A stretch of DNA of 64,000 bases from Xanthomonas arboricola pv. populi (GCF_002939945.1 NZ_MDEB01000008.1:112797-176796), one strand, 5' to 3'; shown: positions 1 to 10,184, counted from the first letter of the stretch. Made by a program: numbers and translations. The notes: generated from the letters alone by a model not told the origin.

Positions 1-849
1 CACGCGCACACCGCGGTATTTCTCGTTGGACAGAATCGCCGCACGCTGCAGCGAGGCGCGCAGCGCTTCGCGATCCACCTTGACCTCGCGATCGGCGCCG
101 ATCGGTATCACTGCCTCGTAGTCCGGGAAGCGGCCGTCGATCAGCTTGGAGGTGAAGGTCACATCGCCACGCTTGACGCGGATATGGCTGCGACCGACTT
201 CCAGCTCCACTTCGCGGTCCGCCGCTTCCAGCAGACGCAGCAGTTCGGTCACGCCCTTGCGCGGAACGATGATCTGGCGCTTGGCACCGCCGGAGTTTTC
301 CAGCTCTGTCTCGCACAGCGCCAGACGGTGGCCATCGGTGGCAACGCAACGCAGCAGGCCCTCGCGCAGGTCGAACAGCAAACCGTTGAGGTAGTAGCGC
401 ACGTCCTGCTGGGCCATGGCGAACGCAGTGCGCTCGATCAGCTCCTTCAACGCCGCCTCCGGCACCGCAACGCGCTCGGTGGCTTCGACCTCGTCCACCG
501 ACGGAAAATCGTTGGCAGGCAGCGTAGCCAGGGTGAAGCGGCTACGCCCGGCCTGCACCGTAACCTTGTCGCCGGTCTGCGAAATGGTGACGCGACTGCC
601 GTCGGGCAGGGCACGCAGGATGTCGAACAACTTGCGCGCCGGAATCGTGGTTTCGCCGTCCTGCGCGTCTTCCACCATCGTGCGCGAGATCATCTCCACT
701 TCCAGGTCCGTACCGGTCAACGAGACCTGTCCGTCCTTGACCTGCACCAGCAGATTGGCCAGAACCGGCAGGGTTTGACGGCGTTCGACCACATTGACCA
801 CCTGGGCCAATGGTTTGAGGAAGGCTTCGCGCTGCAGTGTAAAACGCAT
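1..849 (-). CDS. dnaN: DNA polymerase III beta sliding clamp (N-terminal 283 aa, cut by window edge)
   Basis: Sliding clamp that encircles DNA and tethers polymerase III. The start codon is the ATG at 849-847 on the minus strand (MRFTLQREAFLKPLAQVVN). The visible 283 residues cover roughly three quarters of the usual ~366 aa; the C-terminus lies to the left of the window. Typical clamp segments are present, including LPVLANLL near the N-terminus and ATDGHRLA in the middle domain. It lies downstream of dnaA in the same direction, the standard dnaA-dnaN order, separated from it by the putative origin. Identification is secure; only the C-terminal end cannot be seen. Confidence 0.97.
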   Translation of the reverse strand, partial: MRFTLQREAFLKPLAQVVNVVERRQTLPVLANLLVQVKDGQVSLTGTDLEVEMISRTMVEDAQDGETTIPARKLFDILRALPDGSRVTISQTGDKVTVQAGRSRFTLATLPANDFPSVDEVEATERVAVPEAALKELIERTAFAMAQQDVRYYLNGLLFDLREGLLRCVATDGHRLALCETELENSGGAKRQIIVPRKGVTELLRLLEAADREVELEVGRSHIRVKRGDVTFTSKLIDGRFPDYEAVIPIGADREVKVDREALRASLQRAAILSNEKYRGVRV

Positions 850-1127
850 GTGGTTCCGTGCCCCTATGCTTTAAAAGATAATGGAATAAATCAAAAGCTT
901 GGTGGTGATGGTAGGGCCGTTTTTAGCGGATAACCACCATAACTGTTTGTTTCCAAAGACAAATTAGAGCCTGAAAGTCGTTGGACTAGTGCCCCCGGTC
1001 TAGCGGTAAAACCTGTGGATAGTTTTCCGCCTGACCTGCAAGGCAACGTTATCCACAGATTCTCCCGCATTTGACCCCAACGTTTCCACGCTTTTCTCCA
1101 AGCGTGGTTGTCCAGGCCGTCGCCGGC
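850..1127. other. oriC: Probable chromosomal replication origin oriC (dnaA-dnaN intergenic region)
   Basis: This 278-bp gap holds a perfect DnaA box TTATCCACA at 1049-1057, an inverted near-consensus box TGTGGATAG at 1014-1022, and a weaker one (7 of 9) in inverted form at 925-933. AT-rich tracts at 871-899 and about 941-967 could serve as the unwinding element. The bases around it are much less GC-rich than the flanking genes. As I recall, the dnaA-dnaN gap of about this length was reported as the minimal oriC of Xanthomonas campestris pv. campestris. The promoter of dnaN must also be here. Placing the origin here rather than in the rpmH-dnaA gap is an inference. Confidence 0.8.
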
Positions 1128-2456
1128 CTACTCGCTAAGCTTGCGAATCAGCTTTTCCCAGTCCTCGCGCAGCTTGCCGTCGGCCTCCATCAGTGTGCGG
1201 ATCTGCCGGCAGGCATGCAGCACGGTGGTGTGGTCGCGGCCGGCAAAGGCGTCGCCGATCTCCGGCAGGCTGTGCTCGGTCAGCTCCTTGGCCAGCGCCA
1301 TCGCCACCTGGCGCGGACGCGCCAGCGAGCGCGTCCGTCGCTTGGAGAGAAGGTCCTTCATCTGCAGGCCGTAGTAGTCCGCCACGGTCTTCTGGATGTT
1401 GGGGATGCCGATCGCCTGTTGCTGGGCGCGCAACAGGTCGCGCAGCGTCTCCTGGGCGAACTCCACCGTGATCGATCGGCCGGTGAAGTTGGCGCGCGCC
1501 ACCAGGGTGTTGAGCGCGCCTTCCAGGTCGCGCACGTTGGAGCGCATCTTCTTGGCGATCAAAAACGCCACGTCGTCGGGAATCTCGGCGCCCCGCTCGC
1601 GCGCCTTGGCCAGCACGATCGCCGCACGGGTCTCGAAATCGGGCGGGTCGATCGCCACCGACAGGCCCCAGGCCAGGCGCGACTTCAGCCGCGGCTCCAG
1701 CCCCTCGACCTCGCGCGGGTAGCGGTCGCAGGTCAGGATGATCTGCTGGCGACCATCGAACAGCGCGTTGAAGGTGTGGAAGAACTCCTCCTGCGTGCGG
1801 TCCTTGCCGGCAAAGAACTGGATGTCGTCGATCAGCAGCGCATCGATCTGCTGGAACTGGCGCTTGAACTGGTCCATCGCCTTGTCCTGCAGCGCCCGGA
1901 TCATCGCGCTGAAGAACTGCTCCGAGCGCAGATACATCACCTTGGCGGCCGGGTTGGCCTGGCGCAGCGCATTGCCGGCGGCAAACATCAGGTGGGTCTT
2001 GCCCAGGCCGGTGCTGCCGTACAGCAGCAGCGGGTTGTGCGCGCGGTCGCCCGGCTTCTGCGCCGCCTGGATCGCAGCGGCCAGACCGAGCTGGTTGCTG
2101 CGGCCCTCGACGAAGTTGGCGAAGGTGTAATGCGAGTCCAGGTTGCCGGCGAACGGCACGATCGGCGCTACCACCGGCGCGCTGGGTATGGCCATTGGTG
2201 CCGGCTGCGGCTCCGGTGCACGCGGGCGTGAGCCGACCGCCAATGCCACGTCGCCGTTGCCGACGAAATACGCCACCAGTTCGCGGATGCGCGGCAGGTA
2301 ACGCTCGCGGACCTGGTCGACGATGAAGGCGTTGGGCGCATACAGCACGATGCTGTCGCCGCGGTCTTCGGCTTGCAGGGGTTTCAACCAGGTGTGGACG
2401 TCTTCGGGCGGGAATTCGGCTTCGAGACGTTCCAGACAGCGGGGCCAAGCATCCAT
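1128..2456 (-). CDS. dnaA: Chromosomal replication initiator DnaA
   Basis: ATP-dependent initiator that binds DnaA boxes and melts oriC. The protein is 442 aa from the ATG at 2456 (a TTG one codon upstream is less likely). Domain I is residues 1-80, followed by a Pro/Ala-rich linker to about 100. The AAA+ core has Walker A GSTGLGKT at 147-154 and Walker B LLIDD at 207-211. The C-terminal DNA-binding domain carries the signature [14 protein letters not shown] near residue 400. Length and sequence match Xanthomonas DnaA. It is transcribed leftward towards dnaN. Likely autoregulated through the TTATTCACA box at 2570-2578 upstream. Confidence 0.98.
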   Translation of the reverse strand: MDAWPRCLERLEAEFPPEDVHTWLKPLQAEDRGDSIVLYAPNAFIVDQVRERYLPRIRELVAYFVGNGDVALAVGSRPRAPEPQPAPMAIPSAPVVAPIVPFAGNLDSHYTFANFVEGRSNQLGLAAAIQAAQKPGDRAHNPLLLYGSTGLGKTHLMFAAGNALRQANPAAKVMYLRSEQFFSAMIRALQDKAMDQFKRQFQQIDALLIDDIQFFAGKDRTQEEFFHTFNALFDGRQQIILTCDRYPREVEGLEPRLKSRLAWGLSVAIDPPDFETRAAIVLAKARERGAEIPDDVAFLIAKKMRSNVRDLEGALNTLVARANFTGRSITVEFAQETLRDLLRAQQQAIGIPNIQKTVADYYGLQMKDLLSKRRTRSLARPRQVAMALAKELTEHSLPEIGDAFAGRDHTTVLHACRQIRTLMEADGKLREDWEKLIRKLSE

Positions 2457-2698
2457 CAAAGTATGATCATCTGTTGCTGGCTGCGGCGCGCAGAAAAGCG
2501 CCGTGCTCGCAGCCCGGTAGTGAAAAGAGGATGGGCCAGCCTAGCACCGAGGGCAGGGTTTTCCCAGACTTATTCACAGGTCCATCCACAGGGCTTGACC
2601 GCCGTCACCTGCGGTAAAGCGTCCGGGGAGTTGACCCGGCCGTGGAAGGCCCTATAGAATTGCCGGTTCTATTCGTCTCCATTCATGCAGAGGGCCCC
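2457..2698. promoter_or_regulatory. Divergent dnaA / rpmH regulatory region with DnaA-box-like sites
   Basis: The gap between the divergent dnaA and rpmH genes contains TTATTCACA (2570-2578, one mismatch to the DnaA box) and a weaker CCATCCACA (2582-2590). In pseudomonads the equivalent region acts as an origin; here the boxes may instead serve dnaA autoregulation. No ORF is convincing in it. Confidence 0.55.
2631..2660 (+). promoter_or_regulatory. Sigma70-type promoter of rpmH-rnpA
   Basis: A -35 element TTGACC (2631-2636) and a -10 element TAGAAT (2655-2660) are separated by 18 bp, about 39 bp upstream of the rpmH start. Fit is by eye; no transcript mapping. Confidence 0.55.
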
Positions 2699-2839
2699 AT
2701 GGCCACCAAGCGTACTTTCCAACCCAGCAACCTCAAGCGAGCACGCGACCATGGCTTCCGCGCACGTATGGCAACCGCCGACGGCCGCAAGATCCTGGCT
2801 CGCCGCCGCGCCAAGGGCCGCAAGCGCCTGAGCGCTTGA
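2699..2839 (+). CDS. rpmH: 50S ribosomal protein L34
   Basis: Small basic ribosomal protein of 46 aa, beginning [20 protein letters not shown] and ending GRKRLSA. It has the conserved KRT(F/Y)QPS and HGFRARM segments of L34. It is the first gene of the rightward cluster rpmH-rnpA-yidC-mnmE. The ATG at 2699 is the only sensible start. Confidence 0.98.
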
Positions 2840-2877
2840 TTGCTGCGCCGCTCCCTGCGGCCGAGGCAGTCCCTAAC

Positions 2878-3324
2878 GTGAACGCATCGAACCCGTGCAG
2901 GCGATTTCCTCGCTCTGCGCGGGTTCGTACGCGTGCGCAATATACGGTCGTTTTCGACACTGCACGTCGTACCTCGGACCCGTTGCTCAGCCTGCACTGG
3001 CGGACCGGCGATACGCCGCCGCGCCTGGGCATGGCGGTGTCGCGCAAGGTCGATACGCGTGCGGTGGGCCGTAACCGGATCAAACGCGTGTTGCGCGATG
3101 CCATGCGCCATCTGCTGCCCGAGCTTGCCGGCGGCGATTACGTGATTGTGGCGCGCTCGGCAGCCGCAAAAGCGAGCAATCCACAGATTCGCGACGCCTT
3201 CGTGCGTCTGCTGCGCCGTGCCGGCGCATTGCCCCTGCCTGCCGCGCCCGGCACAATGCCGCCCGCCAGGACGATGCACCCATCCTCCCTTTCCCCGACA
3301 GAGCCGGAACCCAGTTCCGACTGA
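2878..3324 (+). CDS. rnpA: Ribonuclease P protein component
   Basis: Protein subunit of RNase P, which with the M1 RNA matures tRNA 5' ends. From the GTG at 2878 the protein is 148 aa. The family signature is seen at about residues 60-70 ([15 protein letters not shown]), preceded by [10 protein letters not shown]. The last ~30 residues form a Pro/Ser-rich tail (from about [12 protein letters not shown]) not needed in the family. A TTG overlapping the rpmH stop (2836) would add 14 residues but resembles no RnpA N-terminus. No yidD gene is present between rnpA and yidC, which are only 15 bp apart. Confidence 0.95.
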   Translation: MNASNPCRRFPRSARVRTRAQYTVVFDTARRTSDPLLSLHWRTGDTPPRLGMAVSRKVDTRAVGRNRIKRVLRDAMRHLLPELAGGDYVIVARSAAAKASNPQIRDAFVRLLRRAGALPLPAAPGTMPPARTMHPSSLSPTEPEPSSD

Positions 3325-3339
3325 GCGAGTTGCTGCCCG

Positions 3340-5061
3340 ATGAACCAGACCCGTGTTTTCCTGATTTTTGCCTGGCTGATGGTCGCGGCGTTGCTGTGGA
3401 TGGAGTGGGGCAAGGACAAGACGGCCGCCAACGCGCCGGCCGTCGCGACGGCCCAGTCGGTGCCGGCTGCGCGCGATCTGGACGCAGCCGCGCCGACGGC
3501 CAATGTGCCGTCGGCACAGGCCATTCCGCAGGCGGGCGTGCCCGGCGCGGTACCCGCGACCAGTACCACGGCCGCGACGCCGGCCGCTGCCGGTGCTGCG
3601 CCGGTGATCACCCTGACCTCGGACGTGCTGCGCCTGAAGCTGGACGGCCGCAGCGTGCTGGATGCCGAGCTGCTGCAGTTTCCGCAGACCAAGGACGGCT
3701 CCGCGCCGGTCAGCCTGCTGACCGAAGATGCCGCGCATCCGTATAACGCCACCAGCGGCTGGGCCAGCGAGCATTCGCCGGTACCGGGCGTGGGCGGCTT
3801 CCGCGCCGAACAGCCGGGCACCGCGTTCGAACTGGCCAAGGGCCAGAACACCCTGGTGGTGCCGTTCGTGTGGAATGGCCCCAACGGGGTGTCGATCCGC
3901 CGCACCTTCACCCTGGAACGCGGTCGCTACGCGATCTCGATCAAGGACGAGGTGATCAACAAGAGCGGTGCGCCGTGGAACGGCTACGTGTTCCGCAAGC
4001 TGAGCCGTGTGCCGACCATCCTCAGCCGCGGCATGACCAACCCGGATTCCTTCAGCTTCAACGGAGCGACCTGGTACAGCCCGCAGGAAGGCTACGAGCG
4101 TCGCGCGTTCAAGGACTACATGGACGATGGCGGCCTCAATCGCCAGATCACCGGCGGCTGGGTGGCGCTGCTGCAGCACCACTTCTTTACCGCGTGGATT
4201 CCGCAGAAGGACCAGGCCTCGCTGTATGTGCTGAACCAGGACGGCCCGCGTGACGTGGCCGAGCTGCGTGGCCCGGCCTTCACCGTGGCGCCGGGTCAGA
4301 CCGCGACCACCGAGGCACGCCTGTGGGTCGGCCCGAAGCTGGTCAGCCTGATCGCCAAGGAAGACGTGAAGGGGCTGGACCGGGTGGTCGACTACAGCCG
4401 CTTCTCAATCATGGCCATCATCGGCCAGGGCCTGTTCTGGGTGCTGAGCCATCTGCACAGCTTCCTGCACAACTGGGGTTGGGCCATCATCGGCCTGGTG
4501 GTGCTGCTGCGTCTGGCGCTGTATCCGCTGTCGGCTGCGCAGTACAAGTCCGGCGCCAAGATGCGCCGCTTCCAGCCGCGCCTGGCGCAGCTGAAGGAGC
4601 GCTACGGCGACGATCGCGTCAAGTATCAGCAGGCGACGATGGAGCTGTTCAAGAAGGAAAAGATCAACCCGATGGGCGGCTGCCTGCCGCTGCTGATCCA
4701 GATGCCGATCTTCTTCGCGCTGTACTGGGTGCTGGTGGAATCGGTGGAACTGCGTCAGGCGCCGTGGCTGGGCTGGATCCAGGACCTGACCGCGCGCGAT
4801 CCGTACTTCATCCTGCCGGTGCTCAACATCGCCATCATGTGGGCCACGCAGAAGCTGACCCCGACCCCGGGCATGGACCCGATGCAGGCCAAGATGATGC
4901 AGTTCATGCCGCTGGTGTTCGGCGTCATGATGGCCTTCATGCCGGCCGGCCTGGTGCTGTACTGGGTGGTCAACGGCGGGCTGGGTCTGCTGATTCAGTG
5001 GTGGATGATCCGCCAGCACGGCGAGAAGCCGAGCAAGATCATCCAGGCCAACGCCAAGTAA
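3340..5061 (+). CDS. yidC: Membrane protein insertase YidC
   Basis: Inner-membrane insertase and chaperone, acting alone or with SecYEG. The protein is 573 aa. It has an N-terminal transmembrane anchor (about residues 5-22), a large periplasmic domain (about 60-350) after an Ala/Pro-rich spacer, and the conserved 60KD_IMP core from about 358 with five membrane segments. The pore arginine lies in [10 protein letters not shown] near residue 390, and the segment [19 protein letters not shown] is typical. A hairpin terminator follows at 5071-5100. Confidence 0.97.
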   Translation: MNQTRVFLIFAWLMVAALLWMEWGKDKTAANAPAVATAQSVPAARDLDAAAPTANVPSAQAIPQAGVPGAVPATSTTAATPAAAGAAPVITLTSDVLRLKLDGRSVLDAELLQFPQTKDGSAPVSLLTEDAAHPYNATSGWASEHSPVPGVGGFRAEQPGTAFELAKGQNTLVVPFVWNGPNGVSIRRTFTLERGRYAISIKDEVINKSGAPWNGYVFRKLSRVPTILSRGMTNPDSFSFNGATWYSPQEGYERRAFKDYMDDGGLNRQITGGWVALLQHHFFTAWIPQKDQASLYVLNQDGPRDVAELRGPAFTVAPGQTATTEARLWVGPKLVSLIAKEDVKGLDRVVDYSRFSIMAIIGQGLFWVLSHLHSFLHNWGWAIIGLVVLLRLALYPLSAAQYKSGAKMRRFQPRLAQLKERYGDDRVKYQQATMELFKKEKINPMGGCLPLLIQMPIFFALYWVLVESVELRQAPWLGWIQDLTARDPYFILPVLNIAIMWATQKLTPTPGMDPMQAKMMQFMPLVFGVMMAFMPAGLVLYWVVNGGLGLLIQWWMIRQHGEKPSKIIQANAK

Positions 5062-5070
5062 GCGCAGTTG

Positions 5071-5100
5071 CACAGAGCCCGCCGCAAGGCGGGCTTTGTG
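5071..5100 (+). terminator. Hairpin terminator after yidC
   Basis: AGCCCGCC (5076-5083) pairs with GGCGGGCT (5088-5095) around a GCAA tetraloop, and CACA/TGTG extends the stem outwards with one mismatch. The T-run is short (TTT). It separates yidC from mnmE. Confidence 0.7.
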
Positions 5101-5150
5101 CATATGCGCCTGCAAGCCGCGTCTTTGACCACACGCCTTACCATCTGCCT

Positions 5151-6491
5151 ATGTCTTCTTCGCCATCGACCATTGTTGCCATCGCCAGCGCCGCCGGAAC
5201 CGGAGGCATCGGCATCGTGCGTCTGTCCGGGCCGCAGGCCGCGCAGATCGCCGCCGAGTTGGGTGTCCCGAATCTGCAACCACGGCATGCGAGATACGCA
5301 CGCTTTCGCGATGCGCAGGGCGCGGTGATCGACGATGGCATCGCCTTGTGGTTTCCGGCGCCGCACAGCTTCACCGGCGAAGCGGTGGTGGAGTTGCAGA
5401 GCCATGGCAGCCCGGTGCTGCTGCGGCAGCTGGTGAACCGTTGCATTGCGCTGGGTGCGCGGCAGGCACGCGCGGGCGAGTTCAGCGAGCGCGCCTTTCT
5501 CAACGGCAAACTCGATCTGGCGCAGGCCGAAGCGATCGCCGATCTGATCGCCGCCGGCGATCTGCGCGCGGCACGTGCTGCACGTAGATCATTGGATGGT
5601 GTGTTTTCGCAGCGTGTCGATGCGGTCAACGACGGCCTCACCCGCCTGCGTATCCATGTGGAAGCGGCGATCGACTTTGCCGACGAGCCGCTGGATACGT
5701 TGGGCGGGGCGCAGGTGCGCGATGGATTGACCCAGGCACGCGGCCTGCTCGCGCAGTTGCTGCGCGATGCCGAACGCGGGCGCAAGTTGCGCGACGGCCT
5801 GCATGCGGTGCTGATCGGCCCGCCCAATGCAGGCAAGAGTTCGTTGCTCAATGCGCTGGCCGGCAGTGAGCGCGCCATCGTCACCGATGTCGCCGGCACC
5901 ACGCGCGACACCTTGCAGGAAGCCATCCAGCTCGATGGCTTCGAACTCACCCTGGTCGACACCGCCGGCCTGCGCGAGGGCGGCGATGCGATCGAACGCG
6001 AGGGCATGCGTCGCGCACGCGTGGAACTGCAGCGCGCCGATCTGGCGCTGGTGGTGCTGGATGCACGCGACCCGCAGGCCGCACGCGATGCGATCGGCGA
6101 TGCCATCAATGCGGTGCCGCGTCAGCTGTGGATCCACAATAAATGCGATCTGCTGGCCGAACCCGCAGCGCTCGATCGCAATGCGATCGCGGTATCGGCA
6201 GTGACCAGGCAGGGGCTGGAGCAGTTACACGCCCGGTTGCATGAGCTCGCACTGGGCGATGGAATGGAAAGCGTGGAAGGCGAATTCTCCGCACGCACGC
6301 GGCATGTCGAGGCACTGCGTCGTGCCGAACAACATGCAGACGCGGCGGATCTGGAGCTGGGGTTCGAACAACTCGAACTGGCCGCCGAAGAACTGCGTCT
6401 GGCACAGGAAGCCCTCGGCGAGATTACCGGCAAGCTGAGCGCCGACGAATTGCTGGGCAAGATCTTTTCGAGTTTTTGTATCGGCAAATAA
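5151..6491 (+). CDS. mnmE: tRNA modification GTPase MnmE (TrmE/ThdF)
   Basis: GTPase that works with MnmG to install the cmnm5 group on wobble uridine of certain tRNAs. The 446-aa protein starts at ATG 5151 ([20 protein letters not shown]). The N-terminal formyl-THF-binding domain is about residues 1-120. The inserted G domain has G1 [10 protein letters not shown] (~223), G2 TTRD (~250), G3 DTAG (~269) and G4 NKCD (~330). The C-terminus is the family hallmark CIGK, whose cysteine is catalytic. An upstream in-frame extension from 4323 overlaps yidC and is not real. Confidence 0.97.
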   Translation: MSSSPSTIVAIASAAGTGGIGIVRLSGPQAAQIAAELGVPNLQPRHARYARFRDAQGAVIDDGIALWFPAPHSFTGEAVVELQSHGSPVLLRQLVNRCIALGARQARAGEFSERAFLNGKLDLAQAEAIADLIAAGDLRAARAARRSLDGVFSQRVDAVNDGLTRLRIHVEAAIDFADEPLDTLGGAQVRDGLTQARGLLAQLLRDAERGRKLRDGLHAVLIGPPNAGKSSLLNALAGSERAIVTDVAGTTRDTLQEAIQLDGFELTLVDTAGLREGGDAIEREGMRRARVELQRADLALVVLDARDPQAARDAIGDAINAVPRQLWIHNKCDLLAEPAALDRNAIAVSAVTRQGLEQLHARLHELALGDGMESVEGEFSARTRHVEALRRAEQHADAADLELGFEQLELAAEELRLAQEALGEITGKLSADELLGKIFSSFCIGK

Positions 6492-6649
6492 ACCACTGAC
6501 CTGCCGCGACGCATGAAGATCCGATGCAGACGCTCGCTGTCAGTGTTCTGCATCAGGGACCAGTAGCGGTGACAAGCGCAAAGCTCGTACAGCACGGTCA
6601 CATGCTGTGATATCGAAATTCAGAACCCGCGCCTGCGCCGCAAAACGAA

Positions 6650-7513
6650 TCACATCACACCCGGCAGTACCGTCTGCAGCGCCGCGTTCTCGGCATCGCA
6701 CGCCGGCGATGCCGCGGCAGCGGCAGGCTGCTTCGCACGCGACTTGTCGATCTCGCGGCGTGCGGCGCTGAGATCCTTCTGGAACTCGGCATTGTCGTGC
6801 AACGCGGCGACGGTGGCGGCGCCCATGATGCGGCCCTGGAGGACATCGCTCTGCCAGTGCACGTTGCAGACCAGGCGGCTGTCGCCGAAGGCGCGGCCGC
6901 GGGCGAGCAGGGCGTCGCGTTGTGCGGGGGCCAGCTCGGCCAGGATCAGGCCCCAGCTCCAGCCGATCGCGGTGTGGCCGGAGGGGTAGGAGCCGTTCTT
7001 GCGCAGCGCCGCGTCGTCGTCTGGTGTGCACAGCGGCTGGTCGTTGCGCATGAACGGGCGTGGCCGCTGGTAACGGGCCTTCGCTGCGCTGGTGCTGGTG
7101 CTGGCGTCGCGCATGCTGCGTTCGAGCAGACGCAGCAGGTGCGGGGTATGAGCCTGGTCGATCTGGATGCCGAGCGCGCAACTGAAGTGATTGGCGGCCG
7201 CCGGGAACGTCAGCGCAGCGTCCTGTGTGGCCAGGTCCCAGCGCGGTGTGCCGCGCAGGGTGAGCATGGAGGTGGCGATGGCTTGATCGTTGGCGAGCGC
7301 GGCGCTGCCGTCCTGCGGCGGTGGCGGTACCAGGCGCAGGCTGTCGGGCACCTGTGCTTTTTCCAGGTAGCCATGTGCATCGGTGGCGATCACCGAGCCC
7401 GTGGGAGCCACCTTGTCGCGCGCGCTTGCACTGCCGCATCCCACCACTGCCAACACCGCGATGGCGACGCTGGTCAGCGTCCGGGAACAAGCGCGAGCAA
7501 TGCGATCGGACAT
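6650..7513 (-). CDS. Secreted class A acid phosphatase (PAP2 superfamily)
   Basis: Predicted periplasmic nonspecific acid phosphatase releasing inorganic phosphate from organic esters. The 287-aa protein has a signal peptide (about 1-31). It carries the full class A signature: K145...R152-P153, PSGH at 177-180, and S212-R213...H219...D223 (KX6RP / PSGH / SRX5HX3D). The N-terminal extension before SVLSEGCS is not needed: the ATG at 7513 has a GAGG-type ribosome-binding site. It is divergent from a TonB receptor, with Pho-box-like repeats between them, which suggests phosphate-starvation control. The natural substrate cannot be told. Confidence 0.88.
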   Translation of the reverse strand: MSDRIARACSRTLTSVAIAVLAVVGCGSASARDKVAPTGSVIATDAHGYLEKAQVPDSLRLVPPPPQDGSAALANDQAIATSMLTLRGTPRWDLATQDAALTFPAAANHFSCALGIQIDQAHTPHLLRLLERSMRDASTSTSAAKARYQRPRPFMRNDQPLCTPDDDAALRKNGSYPSGHTAIGWSWGLILAELAPAQRDALLARGRAFGDSRLVCNVHWQSDVLQGRIMGAATVAALHDNAEFQKDLSAARREIDKSRAKQPAAAAASPACDAENAALQTVLPGVM

Positions 7514-7617
7514 GGAGCAACCCTCGGACAACACAGATGGATGAGGTCGCAGATTACGACGCGCAGATGACATCTGCATGCCAGCGCGGCGCAGCGCTGG
7601 CGCGGCATGCGCAGCGA

Positions 7618-7668
7618 CTGTCGCGGCACTGTCACGTGGCAGTCGCATCGACGCAAGACAGCTGTCGC
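7618..7668 (+). promoter_or_regulatory. Pho-box-like direct repeats (candidate PhoB site)
   Basis: Heptamers CTGTCGC (7618), CTGTCAC (7629), CAGTCGC (7640) and CTGTCGC (7662) all lie in an 11-bp register, the spacing of PhoB half-sites (consensus CTGTCAT). They lie between a secreted phosphatase and a TonB receptor and are oriented towards the receptor. PhoB binding is inferred from spacing and context only. Confidence 0.5.
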
Positions 7669-7706
7669 ACGCTTGCCGTCATCTTTTGACTCGTCCCCTG
7701 CCGCTC

Positions 7707-10007
7707 ATGCCCAAGACCCATCTCTTAAGTGCCGCCGTCCTTACCGCCCTCGTGCTGTCGCCGGCCGCCCATGCCGCCGATCCCGACGTGACTGCCGACA
7801 CCGGCACGACCGTGCAGCAACTCGACGCGGTCTCGGTAATCGGCCAGGGCGAAACGCGTCAGGTGCAGCGCATCACCCAGCAGGACATCCCGGTGTTGCC
7901 GCCGGGTACCAGCATCCAGAAGCTGCTCAACCGCATGCCGGGCGTGAACGTGCAATCCAACGATGCCTTCGGTGCCAACGAGGAGTCGCAGACGATCAGC
8001 CTGCGCGGCTTCAACGGCACGCGCCTGGGCTATACGCTCGACGGCCTGCCGCTGGGCGACAACGCCTACGGCAACTACAACGGCCTCAACATCAGCCGCG
8101 CCCTGATTGCGGAAAACTTCGGCGGCGTGGAGCTGGCCTCGGGCATCGGCGCGCTGGGCACCGCATCCACCAGCAACCTGGGCGGCACGATCCAGTACTA
8201 CTCGGCCGATCCATCCAGCGTGTTCGGCGGGCAGCTGTCGCAGACGGTGGGCTCGGACGCCAATCGCCGCACCTTCCTGCGTGTGGACACCGGCGACTAC
8301 AACGGCTTTTCGGCGTATCTGTCCGGCATCAATGCCGAAGCCGACATGTGGGCGCGCCCGGACTCGCCGACCACCACGCGGCAGTTCAATGCCAAGGGCG
8401 TGTACCAGTTCGACGGCGGCAAGCTGACCGCGTTCGCCGACACCTCGCGGACCTCGCAGGCGGACTATGCGTATCTGTCCAAGAGCGGCATGGCACGCGG
8501 CCTGGGCTGGGACTGGAACCTGTACGCACCGGACTGGAACCGTGCGTTGGCCGCGGCGTACTGCGCACCGGCCACGCGCAATGCGGCGCGCTGCGGTTTC
8601 AGCGGTGGCGTGGACAATGTCGACGATGCCTATTACCAGAGCCGTGCGTTGCGCGACGACGATCTGTTCTATGTGGCCGGCGACTTCCAGCCCAACGATG
8701 CGATCAGCCTGCACACCCAGGTCTATCACCACGAAAACAAGGGGCAAGGCCACTGGTGGTCGCCGGGTCAGGCGTCCAATCCGGGCACGCCGCAGGCATT
8801 GCCGATCTCCATCCGCAGCACCAATTACTGGATCAACCGTACCGGCGGCATCGCGTCGCTCGGCTGGAACCTGGGCGCGCATCACCTCGAAGCCGGGCTA
8901 TGGTACGAGCGCAATCACCACGATGTGGAGCGCAATTTCTACTGGATCGACGGGCCGGTCAGCGACGACAAGTTCCTGCAGGATCCAGACCGCCGGCTGT
9001 TCTCGCAGAACTACATCATCACCACGCGGCAGTTCTACGTGCAGGGCAACTTCAAGTTCCTCGACGAGCGCCTGAGCGTGGATCTGGGCATCAAGAGCCC
9101 GAGCACCGAAATGACCGCGCGCGAGACGCCGGGGCTGGCGGTGGAAGCACCGGTGGCGACCGGCGCGATCAAGGCCAGCGAGTCGGTGCTGCCGCAGGTC
9201 GGTCTGGGCTATCGCCTGGCCGAAGGGCAGGAAGTGTTCGCCTCGTATGCGGAAAACATCGCCGCGTTCCAGGGTGGCGGCGCTGGTGGTCCGTTGCTGG
9301 TGACGCAGGCCTCGTTCGATGCCAGTGTCGGGACCCTGGAGCCGGAGAAGTCGCGCACCGTGGAAGCCGGTTACCGCTTCGTGCGTGATCGCTTCGAAGC
9401 CTCGCTGGTCGGTTACGACGTGACCTTCGACAACCGGTTGCTCTCGCTCAACCCCTGCGCCAGCATCCAGCAGGGCACCACGCCGGCCTGCACCACGCGC
9501 TTCTTCAACGTGGGCTCGGTGAGCAGCCGCGGCGGTGAACTGACCGTGATCTGGAAGCCGACCAGCTACCTGCAGTGGTACAACTCGGCCTCGATCAACC
9601 GCTCGACCTACGACGACAACTACGTGCAGAACGGGGTGATCATTCCGACCGCCGGCAAGACCACCGTCGATACGCCCAAGCGCATGTTCGCCAGCGAAAT
9701 CGCGTTCAACTACGCCAACTGGAACATCAATCTGCGCGGCAAGTACACCGGCCAGCGCTACTACACCTACACCAACGATCAGGGCTTTGGCGGCTACACC
9801 TCGTTCGACGCGGGCGCCGGGTACGATTTCGGCCAGGCCGGTGTGCTGCAGGGGCTCAAGCTCTCGCTCAACGTCACCAACCTCACCGACAAGCGGTACG
9901 CCTCCAACCTCACCGCGTTCGCCAACAGCGATCCGACTGGCCGCCAGCTGGCCTTCCATGCCAGCGCGCCGCGGCAGGTGTTTTTGACGCTGGATGCCAA
10001 GTTCTGA
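7707..10007 (+). CDS. TonB-dependent outer-membrane receptor (possible phosphate-ester or phosphate-rich substrate)
   Basis: Outer-membrane active transporter of 766 aa. It has a signal peptide ending about AAHAADP (residues 1-23), a TonB-box-like LDAVSVIG near 37-45, and a plug domain with QTISLRGFNGTRLGYTLDG. A 22-strand barrel follows, ending in the aromatic DAKF typical of outer-membrane proteins. There is no STN signalling domain, so it is a plain transporter. The position opposite an acid phosphatase and upstream of a glycerophosphodiester phosphodiesterase points to phosphorus acquisition. The ligand is unknown; an iron chelate cannot be excluded. Confidence 0.9.
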   Translation: MPKTHLLSAAVLTALVLSPAAHAADPDVTADTGTTVQQLDAVSVIGQGETRQVQRITQQDIPVLPPGTSIQKLLNRMPGVNVQSNDAFGANEESQTISLRGFNGTRLGYTLDGLPLGDNAYGNYNGLNISRALIAENFGGVELASGIGALGTASTSNLGGTIQYYSADPSSVFGGQLSQTVGSDANRRTFLRVDTGDYNGFSAYLSGINAEADMWARPDSPTTTRQFNAKGVYQFDGGKLTAFADTSRTSQADYAYLSKSGMARGLGWDWNLYAPDWNRALAAAYCAPATRNAARCGFSGGVDNVDDAYYQSRALRDDDLFYVAGDFQPNDAISLHTQVYHHENKGQGHWWSPGQASNPGTPQALPISIRSTNYWINRTGGIASLGWNLGAHHLEAGLWYERNHHDVERNFYWIDGPVSDDKFLQDPDRRLFSQNYIITTRQFYVQGNFKFLDERLSVDLGIKSPSTEMTARETPGLAVEAPVATGAIKASESVLPQVGLGYRLAEGQEVFASYAENIAAFQGGGAGGPLLVTQASFDASVGTLEPEKSRTVEAGYRFVRDRFEASLVGYDVTFDNRLLSLNPCASIQQGTTPACTTRFFNVGSVSSRGGELTVIWKPTSYLQWYNSASINRSTYDDNYVQNGVIIPTAGKTTVDTPKRMFASEIAFNYANWNINLRGKYTGQRYYTYTNDQGFGGYTSFDAGAGYDFGQAGVLQGLKLSLNVTNLTDKRYASNLTAFANSDPTGRQLAFHASAPRQVFLTLDAKF

Positions 10008-10012
10008 GGGCG

Positions 10013-10040
10013 GGAATTGGGAATTGGGATTCGGGAATCG
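10013..10040. repeat. GGGAATCG/GGGAATTG short tandem repeat
   Basis: Four imperfect octamers of the GGGAATTGGGATTCGG type directly after the receptor stop. The same motif recurs at 12676, 24772 and 39601. Confidence 0.6.
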
Positions 10041-10158
10041 TAACAGCGAGTCTTGTGGCTGCTGATTGATTTCCGGTGGCGATCGACGTGGATGGTTTTA
10101 GAGTGGTTGGCAAGACCTAGCGAGTGATTGTCGGGCGGGTGCGGACGATGCGGAGGAA

Positions 10159-10184
10159 GCGGGATGTACGGTCGTACACCCCGC
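10159..10184 (+). terminator. Hairpin downstream of the TonB receptor
   Basis: GCGGG-TGTAC pairs with GTACA-CCCGC around a 4-nt loop with one internal mismatch. There is no T-run, so termination activity is uncertain. Confidence 0.35.

Noticed and set aside
2683..4182. 499-codon minus-strand ORF over rpmH, rnpA and yidC
   Set aside because: Antisense shadow of three certain genes; no domain.
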